Assembly (NCBI GenBank): GCA_007116835.1
Contig: SKHS01000195.1
Coordinates: 1-8,196, forward strand
Length of the DNA stretch: 8,196 nt
Reading direction: 5' to 3'
DNA from: Halomonas sp.
GTDB lineage: Bacteria > Pseudomonadota > Gammaproteobacteria > Pseudomonadales > Halomonadaceae
Positions 1 to 7,073 of this stretch are shown in pieces; positions within the stretch are counted from its first letter, which is position 1; each line of letters starts with the position of its first letter. The position numbers and the translations under genes were made by a program. The notes under the pieces were generated by a model. It did not search any database and was not told where the DNA came from. It worked only from the letters and a program-made list of their open reading frames with translations.

Positions 1-3000
1 CTGACCGTTTCTATTTAGAGCTTATCCGCACCGGAAGGCCGTTGGAAGAGGACTGTGTTCACGCGAGTGTGAAGCTAGCGATTGCCTCGAACACCCCGGT
101 GGTAGCAACTAACGACGTGCGCTTTTTAGAGCGGGAAGACTTCTGGGCCCACGAAACCCGCGTTGCCATTGGTGAAGGCAAGGCCTTGGATGATCCTCGC
201 CGTGAACGCCGCTATACCGAAGAGCAGTATCTAAAAAGTCCTGAGGAAATGGCGGCGCTGTTTGCCGATATCCCGGAAGCGCTTGAAAACAGCGTCATGA
301 TTGCCGAGCGATGTAGCGTTGACGTGCGCCTGGGGGAAATCTTTTTGCCTGAGTTCGAGATTCCCGATGGGATGACCCAGGATGAGTTTTTCCGCAAAGT
401 CTCCCACGACGGCCTCACCGAACGGCTTGATTTTCTGTTTCCTGCAGAACAGTACCCCCGCGATAGCGATGCCTATCGCGAGATTGATCAGCGCTACCGT
501 GACCGGCTTGAGTTTGAGCTGAACGTTATTATTCAGATGGGTTTCCCTGGCTATTTCCTGATTGTGATGGACTTCATCCAGTGGGCTAAGGATAACAACG
601 TGCCGGTAGGCCCAGGGCGAGGTTCTGGTGCAGGCTCACTGGTGGCTTACGCGCAAAAAATCACCGACCTTGACCCGATCGGCTATGACCTGCTGTTTGA
701 GCGCTTTCTTAACCCTGAACGTGTTTCTATGCCCGACTTTGACGTCGATTTTTGCATGGAAAAACGCGACAAGGTAATTGAATATGTGGCGAATCGCTAT
801 GGGCGCAATGCGGTGTCTCAGATTGTTACCTTTGGCACCATGGCCGCGAAAGCGGTGGTGCGCGATGTGGCGCGCGCCCAGGGGCGGCCTTACTCGTTGG
901 GCAACAAGCTCTCTAAGTTGATCCCCTTTGAAGTGGGGATGACGCTTGCCAAAGCGATTGAGCAAGAGCCAGCACTGAAAGAGTTTATCGGCAACGATGA
1001 AGAAGCCGAAGAGATCTGGGAAATGGCCCTTAAGCTTGAGGGCACCACCCGAGGTACCGGTAAACACGCCGGCGGCGTGGTGATTGCGCCGACTAAGCTG
1101 ACAGACTTTTCGCCGCTGCTGTGCGATGAAGATGGTTCTGGGCTCGTGGTGCAGTTCGATAAAAACGACATTGAAGACGCCGGCCTAGTTAAGTTCGACT
1201 TTTTGGGCCTGCGGACGCTGACGATTATCGACTGGGCGCTGGAAATGGTCGATAAAGTACGGGGGGTAAACGGCCAAGCGCCGCTCAATATTGACGCTAT
1301 CCCGCTGGACGACAGTAAAACGTTTGAGATGCTGAAACGAGCGGAAACCACCGCCGTGTTTCAGCTGGAGTCGCGCGGTATGAAGGAGCTGATTAAGCGT
1401 CTTTTACCCGACTCCCTAGACGATATGATCGCTCTAGTGGCGCTATTTCGCCCAGGCCCGCTGCAGTCGGGCATGGTGGATGACTTTATCAACCGTAAGC
1501 ACGGCCGTGCCGAAGTCTCTTATCCCCACCCAGATTATCAGCATGACTTACTGAAGCCGGTGCTTAGCCCGACCTACGGCATTATTTTGTACCAAGAGCA
1601 GGTCATGCAGATTGCTCAGGTAATGGCTGGTTACTCGCTGGGTCAGGCCGACATGCTGCGCCGCGCCATGGGTAAGAAAAAGCCCGAAGAGATGGCTAAG
1701 CAGCGTTCTGGCTTTATGGAAGGGTGTGCGGCTAACGGTATCGATAAAGACCTTGCTGGAAATATCTTTGATCTTGTTGAAAAATTTGCTGGTTACGGCT
1801 TTAACAAGTCGCACTCAGCCGCTTACGCTTTGGTGTCGTATCAAACCGCCTGGCTGAAGGCGCACTATCCTGGGCCGTTTATGGCCGCCGTTATGTCAAC
1901 GGAAATGGATAACCTGGATAAGGTCGTACCGCTGATTGAGGAGTGCCGCCACCTCAAACTTACCGTCACTCCACCGGATGTTAATGTGGGTGGTTACAAA
2001 TTTACCGTGGATACGGAAGGTCGCGTGGTGTACGGCTTAGGTGCCATTCGCGGTGTCGGTGAAGGCCCGATTGGGGCGATTGTTGAAGCTCGTAATACGG
2101 ATGGTCCGTTTAAAGACCTGTTCGATTTTTGTCGGCGCATGGATCCCAAGCGCATGAACAAGCGTACGCTGGAAGCGCTGATCCGGTCGGGTGCGTTAGA
2201 TAACGTGGGGCCGAATCGGGCGGTGTTATCCGCTGCGATGGAGGACGCGTTAAAAGCCGCCGCTCAAAACCACGCCAACCAAAACTTGGGTATGCTGGAT
2301 ATGTTTGGCGATGCGTTTAGCGCAGAAGAGGAAGCGACAGATCCTTACGCTGAGTACCTTAGCGCCCGTGAGTGGACAGACCGTGAGCGACTGTCAGGGG
2401 AAAAAGACACCCTGGGGCTCTATCTGACGGGGCATCCTATTGACGAGTATGAGCGGGAGCTAAAGCGCTTTGTTTCCACCCGTATCAGCGATTTAAAGCC
2501 CTCCCGGGAGCCTCAGCGAGTAGCTGGCTTAGTGGTGGCCATGCGCACCATGAAGTCCAAGCGCGGCGATACCATGGCATTTATTACGCTGGATGATCGC
2601 ACTGGGCGCATTGAAGCTTCCCTATTTGGCGAACTATTTGACCAGCTGCGAGGCCAAATCGAAGCTGACCAAGTGATTATTGTTGAGGGCGAAGTATCAA
2701 ACGATGACTTTTCCGGAGGAATGCGCCTACGGGGTAAAGACGTCACCCCAATGGTGACTGCTCGGATTCGCTATGGCGAAGCGGTAGAGCTGGCGCTGGA
2801 TGCCGAGCAGATTAACGGGCGTTTGGTGGATTCCCTGCGCGACAGTCTCAGCCCTTACCGCGACGACGCCGGGTTGCCGGTGCGGCTGCAGTATCGTCAT
2901 TCAGAAGCGGTTGGGTGGTTAGCGTTAGCGGACGACTGGAAAGTAGCCCCCAGCGACGACCTACTATTGGCCTTGCGTGATGTGCAAGGGCAGGTCGGTG

Positions 3001-3020
3001 TGCAGCTACGTTACCGCTAA
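1..3020 (+). CDS. dnaE: DNA polymerase III subunit alpha, 5'-truncated by window edge
   Basis: Catalytic subunit of the replicative DNA polymerase III holoenzyme. The reading frame (first full codon at 3) is open to the left edge, beginning DRFYLELIRTGRP, so the true start lies outside; an apparent TTG start at 42 is an artefact. The 1005 visible residues match E. coli DnaE from about residue 157 to the end, implying a normal total of about 1160. Seen in order: the tail of the PHP domain (to about 340); the palm with GRGSGAGSLVAY (about 615-655) and the catalytic motif PDFDVDF (732-752), whose first two Asp codons (735, 741) match E. coli D401 and D403; the third catalytic Asp in KFDFLG (codon 1197, E. 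coli D555); fingers with RRAMGKKKPEEMAKQR and GFNKSHSAAYALVSYQ; a helix-hairpin-helix region near 2160-2220; a degenerate clamp-binding motif at 2292-2306; an OB fold (about 2465-2770); and a C-terminal tau-binding region. No frameshift is seen. The stop is TAA at 3018-3020. The identity is secure. Confidence 0.97.
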   Translation, partial: DRFYLELIRTGRPLEEDCVHASVKLAIASNTPVVATNDVRFLEREDFWAHETRVAIGEGKALDDPRRERRYTEEQYLKSPEEMAALFADIPEALENSVMIAERCSVDVRLGEIFLPEFEIPDGMTQDEFFRKVSHDGLTERLDFLFPAEQYPRDSDAYREIDQRYRDRLEFELNVIIQMGFPGYFLIVMDFIQWAKDNNVPVGPGRGSGAGSLVAYAQKITDLDPIGYDLLFERFLNPERVSMPDFDVDFCMEKRDKVIEYVANRYGRNAVSQIVTFGTMAAKAVVRDVARAQGRPYSLGNKLSKLIPFEVGMTLAKAIEQEPALKEFIGNDEEAEEIWEMALKLEGTTRGTGKHAGGVVIAPTKLTDFSPLLCDEDGSGLVVQFDKNDIEDAGLVKFDFLGLRTLTIIDWALEMVDKVRGVNGQAPLNIDAIPLDDSKTFEMLKRAETTAVFQLESRGMKELIKRLLPDSLDDMIALVALFRPGPLQSGMVDDFINRKHGRAEVSYPHPDYQHDLLKPVLSPTYGIILYQEQVMQIAQVMAGYSLGQADMLRRAMGKKKPEEMAKQRSGFMEGCAANGIDKDLAGNIFDLVEKFAGYGFNKSHSAAYALVSYQTAWLKAHYPGPFMAAVMSTEMDNLDKVVPLIEECRHLKLTVTPPDVNVGGYKFTVDTEGRVVYGLGAIRGVGEGPIGAIVEARNTDGPFKDLFDFCRRMDPKRMNKRTLEALIRSGALDNVGPNRAVLSAAMEDALKAAAQNHANQNLGMLDMFGDAFSAEEEATDPYAEYLSAREWTDRERLSGEKDTLGLYLTGHPIDEYERELKRFVSTRISDLKPSREPQRVAGLVVAMRTMKSKRGDTMAFITLDDRTGRIEASLFGELFDQLRGQIEADQVIIVEGEVSNDDFSGGMRLRGKDVTPMVTARIRYGEAVELALDAEQINGRLVDSLRDSLSPYRDDAGLPVRLQYRHSEAVGWLALADDWKVAPSDDLLLALRDVQGQVGVQLRYR

Positions 3021-3044
3021 CAAACGCAATAAACGTGCGCGTGC

Positions 3045-3074
3045 CACCGCCAGATTGAACGCTAAATGGCGGTG
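3045..3074. repeat. Inverted repeat between dnaE and accA
   Basis: A perfect 8-bp inverted repeat, CACCGCCA (3045-3052) and TGGCGGTG (3067-3074), flanks a 14-nt loop. It lies 24 bp after the dnaE stop. No T-run follows, so it is not a typical intrinsic terminator. It could be an RNA-processing or mRNA 3'-end protecting hairpin, or a protein-binding site upstream of the accA promoter. An 8-bp palindrome, AGCATGCT, follows at 3076-3083. The inverted repeat is seen directly; its role is unknown. Confidence 0.45.
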
Positions 3075-3101
3075 CAGCATGCTAATTGAAGGGGTACTGC
3101 C

Positions 3102-3129
3102 TTGCGTGGCAGGTTCAGGGTGCGATAAT
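3102..3129 (+). promoter_or_regulatory. Candidate sigma-70 promoter for accA (extended -10)
   Basis: The -10 candidate is GATAAT (3124-3129), five of six consensus bases, preceded by TGC, which gives the extended -10 pattern TGn. A weak -35, TTGCGT (3102-3107), lies 16 bp upstream. The predicted start near 3136 would give an accA leader of about 58 nt. The leader includes a run of seven T (3163-3169). The promoter would let accA-tilS be transcribed independently of dnaE. This is pattern matching only. Confidence 0.4.
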
Positions 3130-3193
3130 GCCCCCTATACATGCCCGTTTCGACAAGGCTTCTTTTTTTATAGGCAGCTTACAGGCAGAGCCG

Positions 3194-4150
3194 ATGAATC
3201 CTAACTATCTCGATTTTGAACAGCCCATTGCCGAGCTTCAGGCAAAAATTGAGGAGCTGCGTTTGGTTAGCTCCGACAGCCAGGTCAATCTCTCCGATGA
3301 GATCACACGGCTGGAGGAGAAAAGTCGTAAGTTAACCGAGTCGATCTTCAAGGATTTAACGCCCTGGCAGGTTTCTCAGATATCTCGCCATCCGCAGCGT
3401 CCTTATACACTGGATTATCTTGAGCATATTTTTACTGACTTTGATGAACTTCATGGCGACCGCAATTTTGCTGATGATGCCGCGTTAGTCGGCGGCATTG
3501 CTCGCCTCAACGAGCAGCCAGTCATGGTCATTGGCCATCAAAAAGGTCGTGATGTAAAAGAGAAGGTGCGCCGCAACTTTGGTATGCCGCGCCCGGAAGG
3601 TTATCGTAAGGCGTGCCGCCTGATGGAAATGGCCGAACGTTTCAACATGCCTATTCTAACGTTTATCGATACCCCCGGTGCTTACCCAGGGATTGATGCG
3701 GAAGAGCGTGGCCAGTCCGAAGCGATTGCCTATAACTTGGCAGTGATGTCACGCCTGAAAACGCCGATTATCTCCACCGTAGTGGGTGAAGGTGGCTCCG
3801 GTGGCGCGCTAGCCATTGGCGTATGCGACGAGCTACATATGCTGCAGTACTCCACTTATTCGGTGATTTCACCGGAAGGCTGTGCGTCGATTCTTTGGAA
3901 GAGCGCTGAAAAAGCATCTGACGCCGCCCAAGCCATGGGTATCACCGCCGAGCGCCTTAAAGAGCTTGGCTTTGTTGATGAGCTAATTAAAGAGCCGTTG
4001 GGTGGCGCTCATCGACATCCAATGACTACTGCCGAGCGCGTTAAAGAGGCGTTGGCTAATAGTCTGGAACGTCTGCAACGCTTTGATAGCGATGCGCTGC
4101 TAGAGCGCCGCTACAAACGGTTGATGAGCTATGGCGCTCCAGCCGCCTAA
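3194..4150 (+). CDS. accA: Acetyl-CoA carboxylase carboxyltransferase subunit alpha
   Basis: AccA pairs with AccD to form the cytoplasmic alpha2beta2 carboxyltransferase. This moves the carboxyl group from carboxybiotin on AccB to acetyl-CoA, making malonyl-CoA, the first committed step of fatty-acid synthesis. The start is ATG 3194 (MNPNYLDFEQPIAEL), which gives 318 aa against 319 in E. coli. The frame stays open upstream to TTG 3086, but that extension has no family counterpart. A modest AGG (3183-3185) sits 8 nt before the ATG. Visible features: an N-terminal helical region (residues 1-55); RHPQRPYTLDY (65-75); GHQKGRDVKEKVRRNFGMPRPEGY (split here as GHQKGRD at 114-120 and RRNFGMPRPEGY at 126-137); FIDTPGAYPG (157-166); the glycine-rich GEGGSGGALAIG (198-209) of the oxyanion hole; and SVISPEGCASILWK (223-236), typical of the crotonase fold. 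The C-terminus ends YKRLMSYG, as in E. coli. It follows dnaE by 173 bp and overlaps tilS by 20 bp. Confidence 0.98.
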   Translation: MNPNYLDFEQPIAELQAKIEELRLVSSDSQVNLSDEITRLEEKSRKLTESIFKDLTPWQVSQISRHPQRPYTLDYLEHIFTDFDELHGDRNFADDAALVGGIARLNEQPVMVIGHQKGRDVKEKVRRNFGMPRPEGYRKACRLMEMAERFNMPILTFIDTPGAYPGIDAEERGQSEAIAYNLAVMSRLKTPIISTVVGEGGSGGALAIGVCDELHMLQYSTYSVISPEGCASILWKSAEKASDAAQAMGITAERLKELGFVDELIKEPLGGAHRHPMTTAERVKEALANSLERLQRFDSDALLERRYKRLMSYGAPAA

Positions 4151-5405
4151 GCTGCTGTTACGCTTGCTAAATGACGCCCTGGCGGAAACCCCGTCGGGGC
4201 GTACTGTTTGGGTGGCGCTTTCTGGCGGGCTAGACTCTTCGCTGCTGCTGACCTTGGCCGCTCAGGTTTGTCGAGAAGCGGGCCGCCCGCTGCGCGCTAT
4301 TCACATCAACCATGGTTTACAGGCGGCAGCTAGCGCTTTTGAAGCGCACTGTTTTGCGCTGTGTGATGCGCTGAACGTAGCGCTGGTGACGGCAAACGTC
4401 GTGGTGGATGTTCAGGGCGAGGGCGTCGAGGGAGCGGCACGGCGTGCGCGCTATCAGGCGTTTCTGGCGCATATACCCCCAGGTGACACGTTATGGCTCG
4501 CCCAACATCAAGATGACCAAGCGGAAACCCTGTTGCTGGCAGCGCTGCGTGGTAGCGGTGTTCGAGGTTTGGCAGGCATGCCTTTTCGCCGCGAGTGGCA
4601 AGGGCTCACCCTGCTACGTCCCTGGTTGAGTGTTAATAGGCAAACGCTGGTAGATGCGGCACAGGGTTTATCACTCAACTGGTGCGAAGACCCGACCAAC
4701 CAAGATGTTGCCTTTGATCGCAACCGTTTGCGCCACCAGGTGTTGCCCGTGCTGCAAATGCGCTGGCCGCGCGCGGCGAGTGCCTTGGCTAACAGTGCCG
4801 AACATGCCGGTGAAGCAGACCGGCTGCTAGCGGCCTATGCCGCTGAAGAGGTAACAACGCTAATGGTAGGGGAGCACTGCATGGATGCAGCCTTGCTTTG
4901 TCAACGCTCTCTGCCTCGCCAACGACTACTGGTGCGTACGCTCTGTGATCAGTTAGGACTCCCGACTCCGCCGCAAAAACGCCTGGAAAATTTGCTTTCG
5001 CAACTAAACGTGGCAAGCGATGCCCAGGTGAAAGTGGTATGGCCGGGAGCAGAAGCGAGAGTGTGGCAGCGCCGCCTTTATCTGATGGCGCCGCTAGAAC
5101 CGCTCCCCGTTTGGGAAACCGAATGGGATGGAGCACCAGGGTTGCCAACGCCATTAGGCATGCTGCAAGTAGCCTTGGTGACACCGCACTCGGTAACGTT
5201 GCGTTGGCGACAAGGTGGCGAGGTGTTGGCGTTAGCGCAGCGGGGGCGGCGTGATCTCAAGCGCTTACTCCAAGAGCGGGGCATGCCGCCCTGGGAGCGT
5301 GAGCGTTTGATAGTCGTGATGAAGGGTGAGCTATGTTTGGGGGTACTCCAGCCGCCTGCCCGTGTGCTATGGCAGGCTGAAGGCGTTGTTATTGACTCTG
5401 TTTAG
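4131..5405 (+). CDS. tilS: tRNA(Ile)-lysidine synthetase
   Basis: TilS uses ATP to attach lysine to C34 of the tRNA-Ile with anticodon CAU, changing its codon from AUG to AUA and its charging from Met to Ile. The protein has 424 aa, against 432 in E. coli. Seen: the N-type ATP pyrophosphatase PP-loop SGGLDS (31-36); INHGL (59-63); AQHQDDQAETLLLAALRGSG (124-143); NQDVAFDRNRLRHQVLP (190-206), a conserved TilS segment; and a C-terminal domain ending in GRRDLKRLLQERGMPPWER, matching the E. coli pattern GRKLKKIWQELGVPPW. The start is ATG 4131, inside the last codons of accA in another frame. There is no convincing Shine-Dalgarno (only GAG three bases before the ATG), so translation probably depends on ribosomes finishing accA. 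An in-frame TTG at 4164 would give an N-terminus closer to E. coli in length and cannot be excluded. The last codons and TAG stop lie in a direct repeat shared with the end of ppx. Confidence 0.96.
   Translation: MALQPPKLLLRLLNDALAETPSGRTVWVALSGGLDSSLLLTLAAQVCREAGRPLRAIHINHGLQAAASAFEAHCFALCDALNVALVTANVVVDVQGEGVEGAARRARYQAFLAHIPPGDTLWLAQHQDDQAETLLLAALRGSGVRGLAGMPFRREWQGLTLLRPWLSVNRQTLVDAAQGLSLNWCEDPTNQDVAFDRNRLRHQVLPVLQMRWPRAASALANSAEHAGEADRLLAAYAAEEVTTLMVGEHCMDAALLCQRSLPRQRLLVRTLCDQLGLPTPPQKRLENLLSQLNVASDAQVKVVWPGAEARVWQRRLYLMAPLEPLPVWETEWDGAPGLPTPLGMLQVALVTPHSVTLRWRQGGEVLALAQRGRRDLKRLLQERGMPPWERERLIVVMKGELCLGVLQPPARVLWQAEGVVIDSV
5354..5377. repeat. Inverted repeat near the tilS 3' end
   Basis: A 7-bp perfect stem, GCCTGCC (5354-5360) and GGCAGGC (5371-5377), with a 10-nt loop, lies inside the tilS coding region about 28 bp before its stop. 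No T-run follows on either strand, so it is at best a weak or Rho-assisted 3'-end structure for the convergent tilS and ppx transcripts. It may be chance in GC-rich coding DNA. Confidence 0.2.
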
Positions 5406-5422
5406 TTAATGACTCTGTTTAG
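5393..5422. repeat. 13-bp direct repeat spanning the tilS/ppx stop codons
   Basis: TGACTCTGTTTAG occurs at 5393-5405 and again at 5410-5422, separated by TTAA. The first copy encodes the end of TilS (Asp-Ser-Val-stop). The second, read on the minus strand, encodes the last residues of Ppx (Lys-Gln-Ser plus part of His), and TTAATG supplies its His-stop. The pattern fits a 17-bp tandem duplication that brought the two convergent genes into direct abutment. Confidence 0.85.
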
Positions 5423-6971
5423 CGATTTGCCCCTGTATTAGCACCGAAAATGTAAAACCAGCTGCCGCCATATACGCCTGCTCTTGTTCAATATCAGTAC
5501 TTAGGAGCGTAGGCTCATCGCTGGTGGGCAGCGTCATTGTCAGCGTTGAACCCTCTACGCTAACGTTGGGCAAGGGCGGTGCGCTCTCGGGGCGTGAGTG
5601 GTTAATCAGCACAGCAAGGCGCAGTAGGCGGGCCAGCTTGGCACATCCGTCCTGATGTGAAACGGGCAGCGCCTGCCACTCTTTGGTGGGAAACTTACGC
5701 CGATGGGCGCGCACCAGAAACGCCAGCAAGCGCTGCTCTGGGCGCGAAAATCCTGCCAAGTCAGAGTGCTCTAACAAGTAAGCGCCGTGACGGTGGAACT
5801 GGCTGTGGGAGATAGCCAAACCAATTTCATGAACATGGCTTGCCCAAGTAAGGTAGTGGCCTTGGGTCTTGGTTAGCCCCCATGCCTTTTTGACGTCATT
5901 AAATAAGCGAAGAGCGGTATCGGCGACGTTTTCCGCTTGCCGGGAATCAGCATCGTAAATCCGCTTTAGTGCATCCACGCTTTTCGAGCGGGTGTCCTCT
6001 GCGCTGTTGCGCCCCGCCATGTCATACAGTACCCCTTCGCGCAGCGCTCCATCAGCAAAGCGCATTTGGGAAAGATTAAAGGCTTCAAAAATGGCGTTCA
6101 AAATGGCAATGCCTGCCGGAAAAACTTTTGCTCGGTCGGGTTTTAGGCCGTCAAGCTCAACTTTATCCAGGTGTTTGCACTTCAACAGGCGCTCGCGCAA
6201 TTTCTTCAAACCACTGCGGGTAATCACACCTTCCTGGGGGCTATCGCCATAGGCATATAGCACGCTAGCGGCAGCTTTAATGGTGCCGCTTGAACCCACT
6301 GGATCGTCCCAGGCAAGGCGTTGGTAGGGACGCTGAATATTGGCTAGCTCTGAAAGCGCGGCAAGCTCTGCGCGGCGCATGCGTTTTTCACTGAGCTCGC
6401 CGTCACGAAAGAAGCGGCTGCTAAAGGTCACACACCCCATACGCAGGCTCTCAAGCGCTTTAGGCTCAAAGGCTTCACCAATAATGAACTCGGTCGACCC
6501 CCCCCCGATATCGACAATTAAACGGCGGCCATTTTCAGCTAACGCGTGGGCGGCTCCTAAATAGATCAGGCGGGCCTCTTCACGACCCGCAATAATTTCG
6601 ATGGCATGGCCTAGCTGAGCCTCGGCGCGCTCGATAAACGCCTGGCTGTTATAGGCATCGCGCAGCGCATTGGTGCCAACAATCCGTAGGTTGGCACCTT
6701 CTATGTCGGTGAGAAAGGGGGCAAAACGTCCCAGGCAGTCGAGCGCTCGCTGCATAGCCGCTTCGCTTAAACAACCACTCTCATCTAGTCCAGCGGCTAG
6801 CTGAACCTTTTCACCCATCCTTGCAACGACCTGAAGGCGCTCATTTTGGTAGTTGGCGACTAGCAGGTGAAAGCTATTTGAGCCTAGGTCGATGGCTGCT
6901 AAGCGCTGCGGCTCTATAGGATCCTGTTCAGTCGATGGCGTCGTAATGGGGGACGAGATATCCTTGGGCAT
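5406..6971 (-). CDS. ppx: Exopolyphosphatase (Ppx/GppA family)
   Basis: Ppx removes terminal phosphates processively from inorganic polyphosphate in the cytoplasm; the related GppA also hydrolyses pppGpp to ppGpp. The protein has 521 aa (E. coli Ppx 513). Seen: the ASKHA phosphate-1 motif AIDLGSNSFH (26-35); GTNALRDA (99-106); IIAGREEARLIYLG (126-139), where E132 aligns with catalytic E121 of E. coli Ppx; the phosphate-2 motif VDIGGGSTEFIIG (153-165); RMGCVTFSSRFF (177-188); GSSGTIKAA (226-234); FADGALREGVLYDM (305-318); and a C-terminal HD-like helical domain with HEIGLAISHSQFHRH (381-395). The long C-terminal domain and overall match favour Ppx over GppA, but the sequence alone does not settle substrate. 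The N-terminus is about nine residues longer than in E. coli. The start is chosen by a strong AGGAAGGA six bases upstream. The gene converges on tilS with no gap and diverges from rho. Its phosphate-2 glycines are encoded by an uninterrupted run of nine G. Confidence 0.94.
   Translation of the reverse strand: MPKDISSPITTPSTEQDPIEPQRLAAIDLGSNSFHLLVANYQNERLQVVARMGEKVQLAAGLDESGCLSEAAMQRALDCLGRFAPFLTDIEGANLRIVGTNALRDAYNSQAFIERAEAQLGHAIEIIAGREEARLIYLGAAHALAENGRRLIVDIGGGSTEFIIGEAFEPKALESLRMGCVTFSSRFFRDGELSEKRMRRAELAALSELANIQRPYQRLAWDDPVGSSGTIKAAASVLYAYGDSPQEGVITRSGLKKLRERLLKCKHLDKVELDGLKPDRAKVFPAGIAILNAIFEAFNLSQMRFADGALREGVLYDMAGRNSAEDTRSKSVDALKRIYDADSRQAENVADTALRLFNDVKKAWGLTKTQGHYLTWASHVHEIGLAISHSQFHRHGAYLLEHSDLAGFSRPEQRLLAFLVRAHRRKFPTKEWQALPVSHQDGCAKLARLLRLAVLINHSRPESAPPLPNVSVEGSTLTMTLPTSDEPTLLSTDIEQEQAYMAAAGFTFSVLIQGQIAKQSH
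6498..6506 (-). repeat. Nine-G homopolymer within ppx
   Basis: Nine consecutive C on the plus strand are GGG-GGG-GGG in ppx, encoding the three glycines of DIGGGST in the phosphate-binding site. Losing one G leads to a TGA after about 25 codons. Gaining one G leads to a TGA within about 10 codons. Either change would inactivate the enzyme. The tract is seen directly; any role in switching is inference. Confidence 0.9.
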
Positions 6972-6977
6972 GGGCTT

Positions 6978-6985
6978 TCCTTCCT
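6978..6985 (-). promoter_or_regulatory. Strong ribosome binding site of ppx
   Basis: On the minus strand AGGAAGGA ends six bases before the ATG at 6971-6969. This purine-rich site fixes the ppx start and contrasts with the weak or absent sites before accA, tilS and rho. Confidence 0.75.
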
Positions 6986-7020
6986 AGTGACTATGCCAAG
7001 GTTGCGGTGCCTCATTAGTA

Positions 7021-7034
7021 TTGTCAATTGTCAA
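7021..7034. repeat. Tandem 7-bp repeat with two TTGACA hexamers on the minus strand
   Basis: TTGTCAA occurs twice in tandem. On the minus strand each copy contains TTGACA, the perfect -35 consensus, pointing toward ppx. No -10 hexamer lies 15-19 bp downstream of either copy, so a promoter call is weak. The pair could instead be an operator. The second copy forms the base of the adjacent hairpin. Confidence 0.3.
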
Positions 7035-7061
7035 AGGCTTGCGTTTATCGCGGGCCTTGAC
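7030..7061 (+). ncRNA. Strong 13-bp hairpin in the ppx-rho spacer
   Basis: GTCAA (7030-7034), an A bulge, then GGCTTGCG (7036-7043) pair through a 5-nt loop (TTTAT) with CGCGGGCC (7049-7056) and TTGAC (7057-7061). There are 11 Watson-Crick pairs and two adjacent U-G wobbles (7039/7053, 7040/7052). The wobbles pair only in plus-strand RNA; on the minus strand they become A/C mismatches, which favours a transcript reading toward rho. No T-run follows, so it is not an intrinsic terminator. The structure is read from sequence; that it is a functional RNA is inference. Confidence 0.45.
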
Positions 7062-7073
7062 TACCATCGAACT

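Noticed and set aside
42..3020. dnaE starting at TTG 42
   Set aside because: The frame is open to the left edge and the upstream residues match DnaE, so this is a truncated gene, not a start.
3141..3173. A 10-codon leader ORF (MPVSTRLLFL) in the accA leader
   Set aside because: It would begin only about five bases after the predicted transcription start, has no ribosome site and nothing supports it beyond being open.
3086..3193. A 36-residue N-terminal extension of AccA from TTG 3086 or ATG 3128
   Set aside because: AccA proteins begin near MNPNYLDFEQP. ATG 3194 gives the family length, and the predicted promoter lies inside the extension.
6990..7014. Sigma-54 promoter for ppx on the minus strand (GGCAC then TTGGC)
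   Set aside because: The GG and GC elements are 13 bp apart instead of the required 10.
7021..7034. Pho box (PhoB site) upstream of ppx, suggested by repeated TGTCA
   Set aside because: Pho boxes have repeats 11 bp apart; here the spacing is 7 bp.
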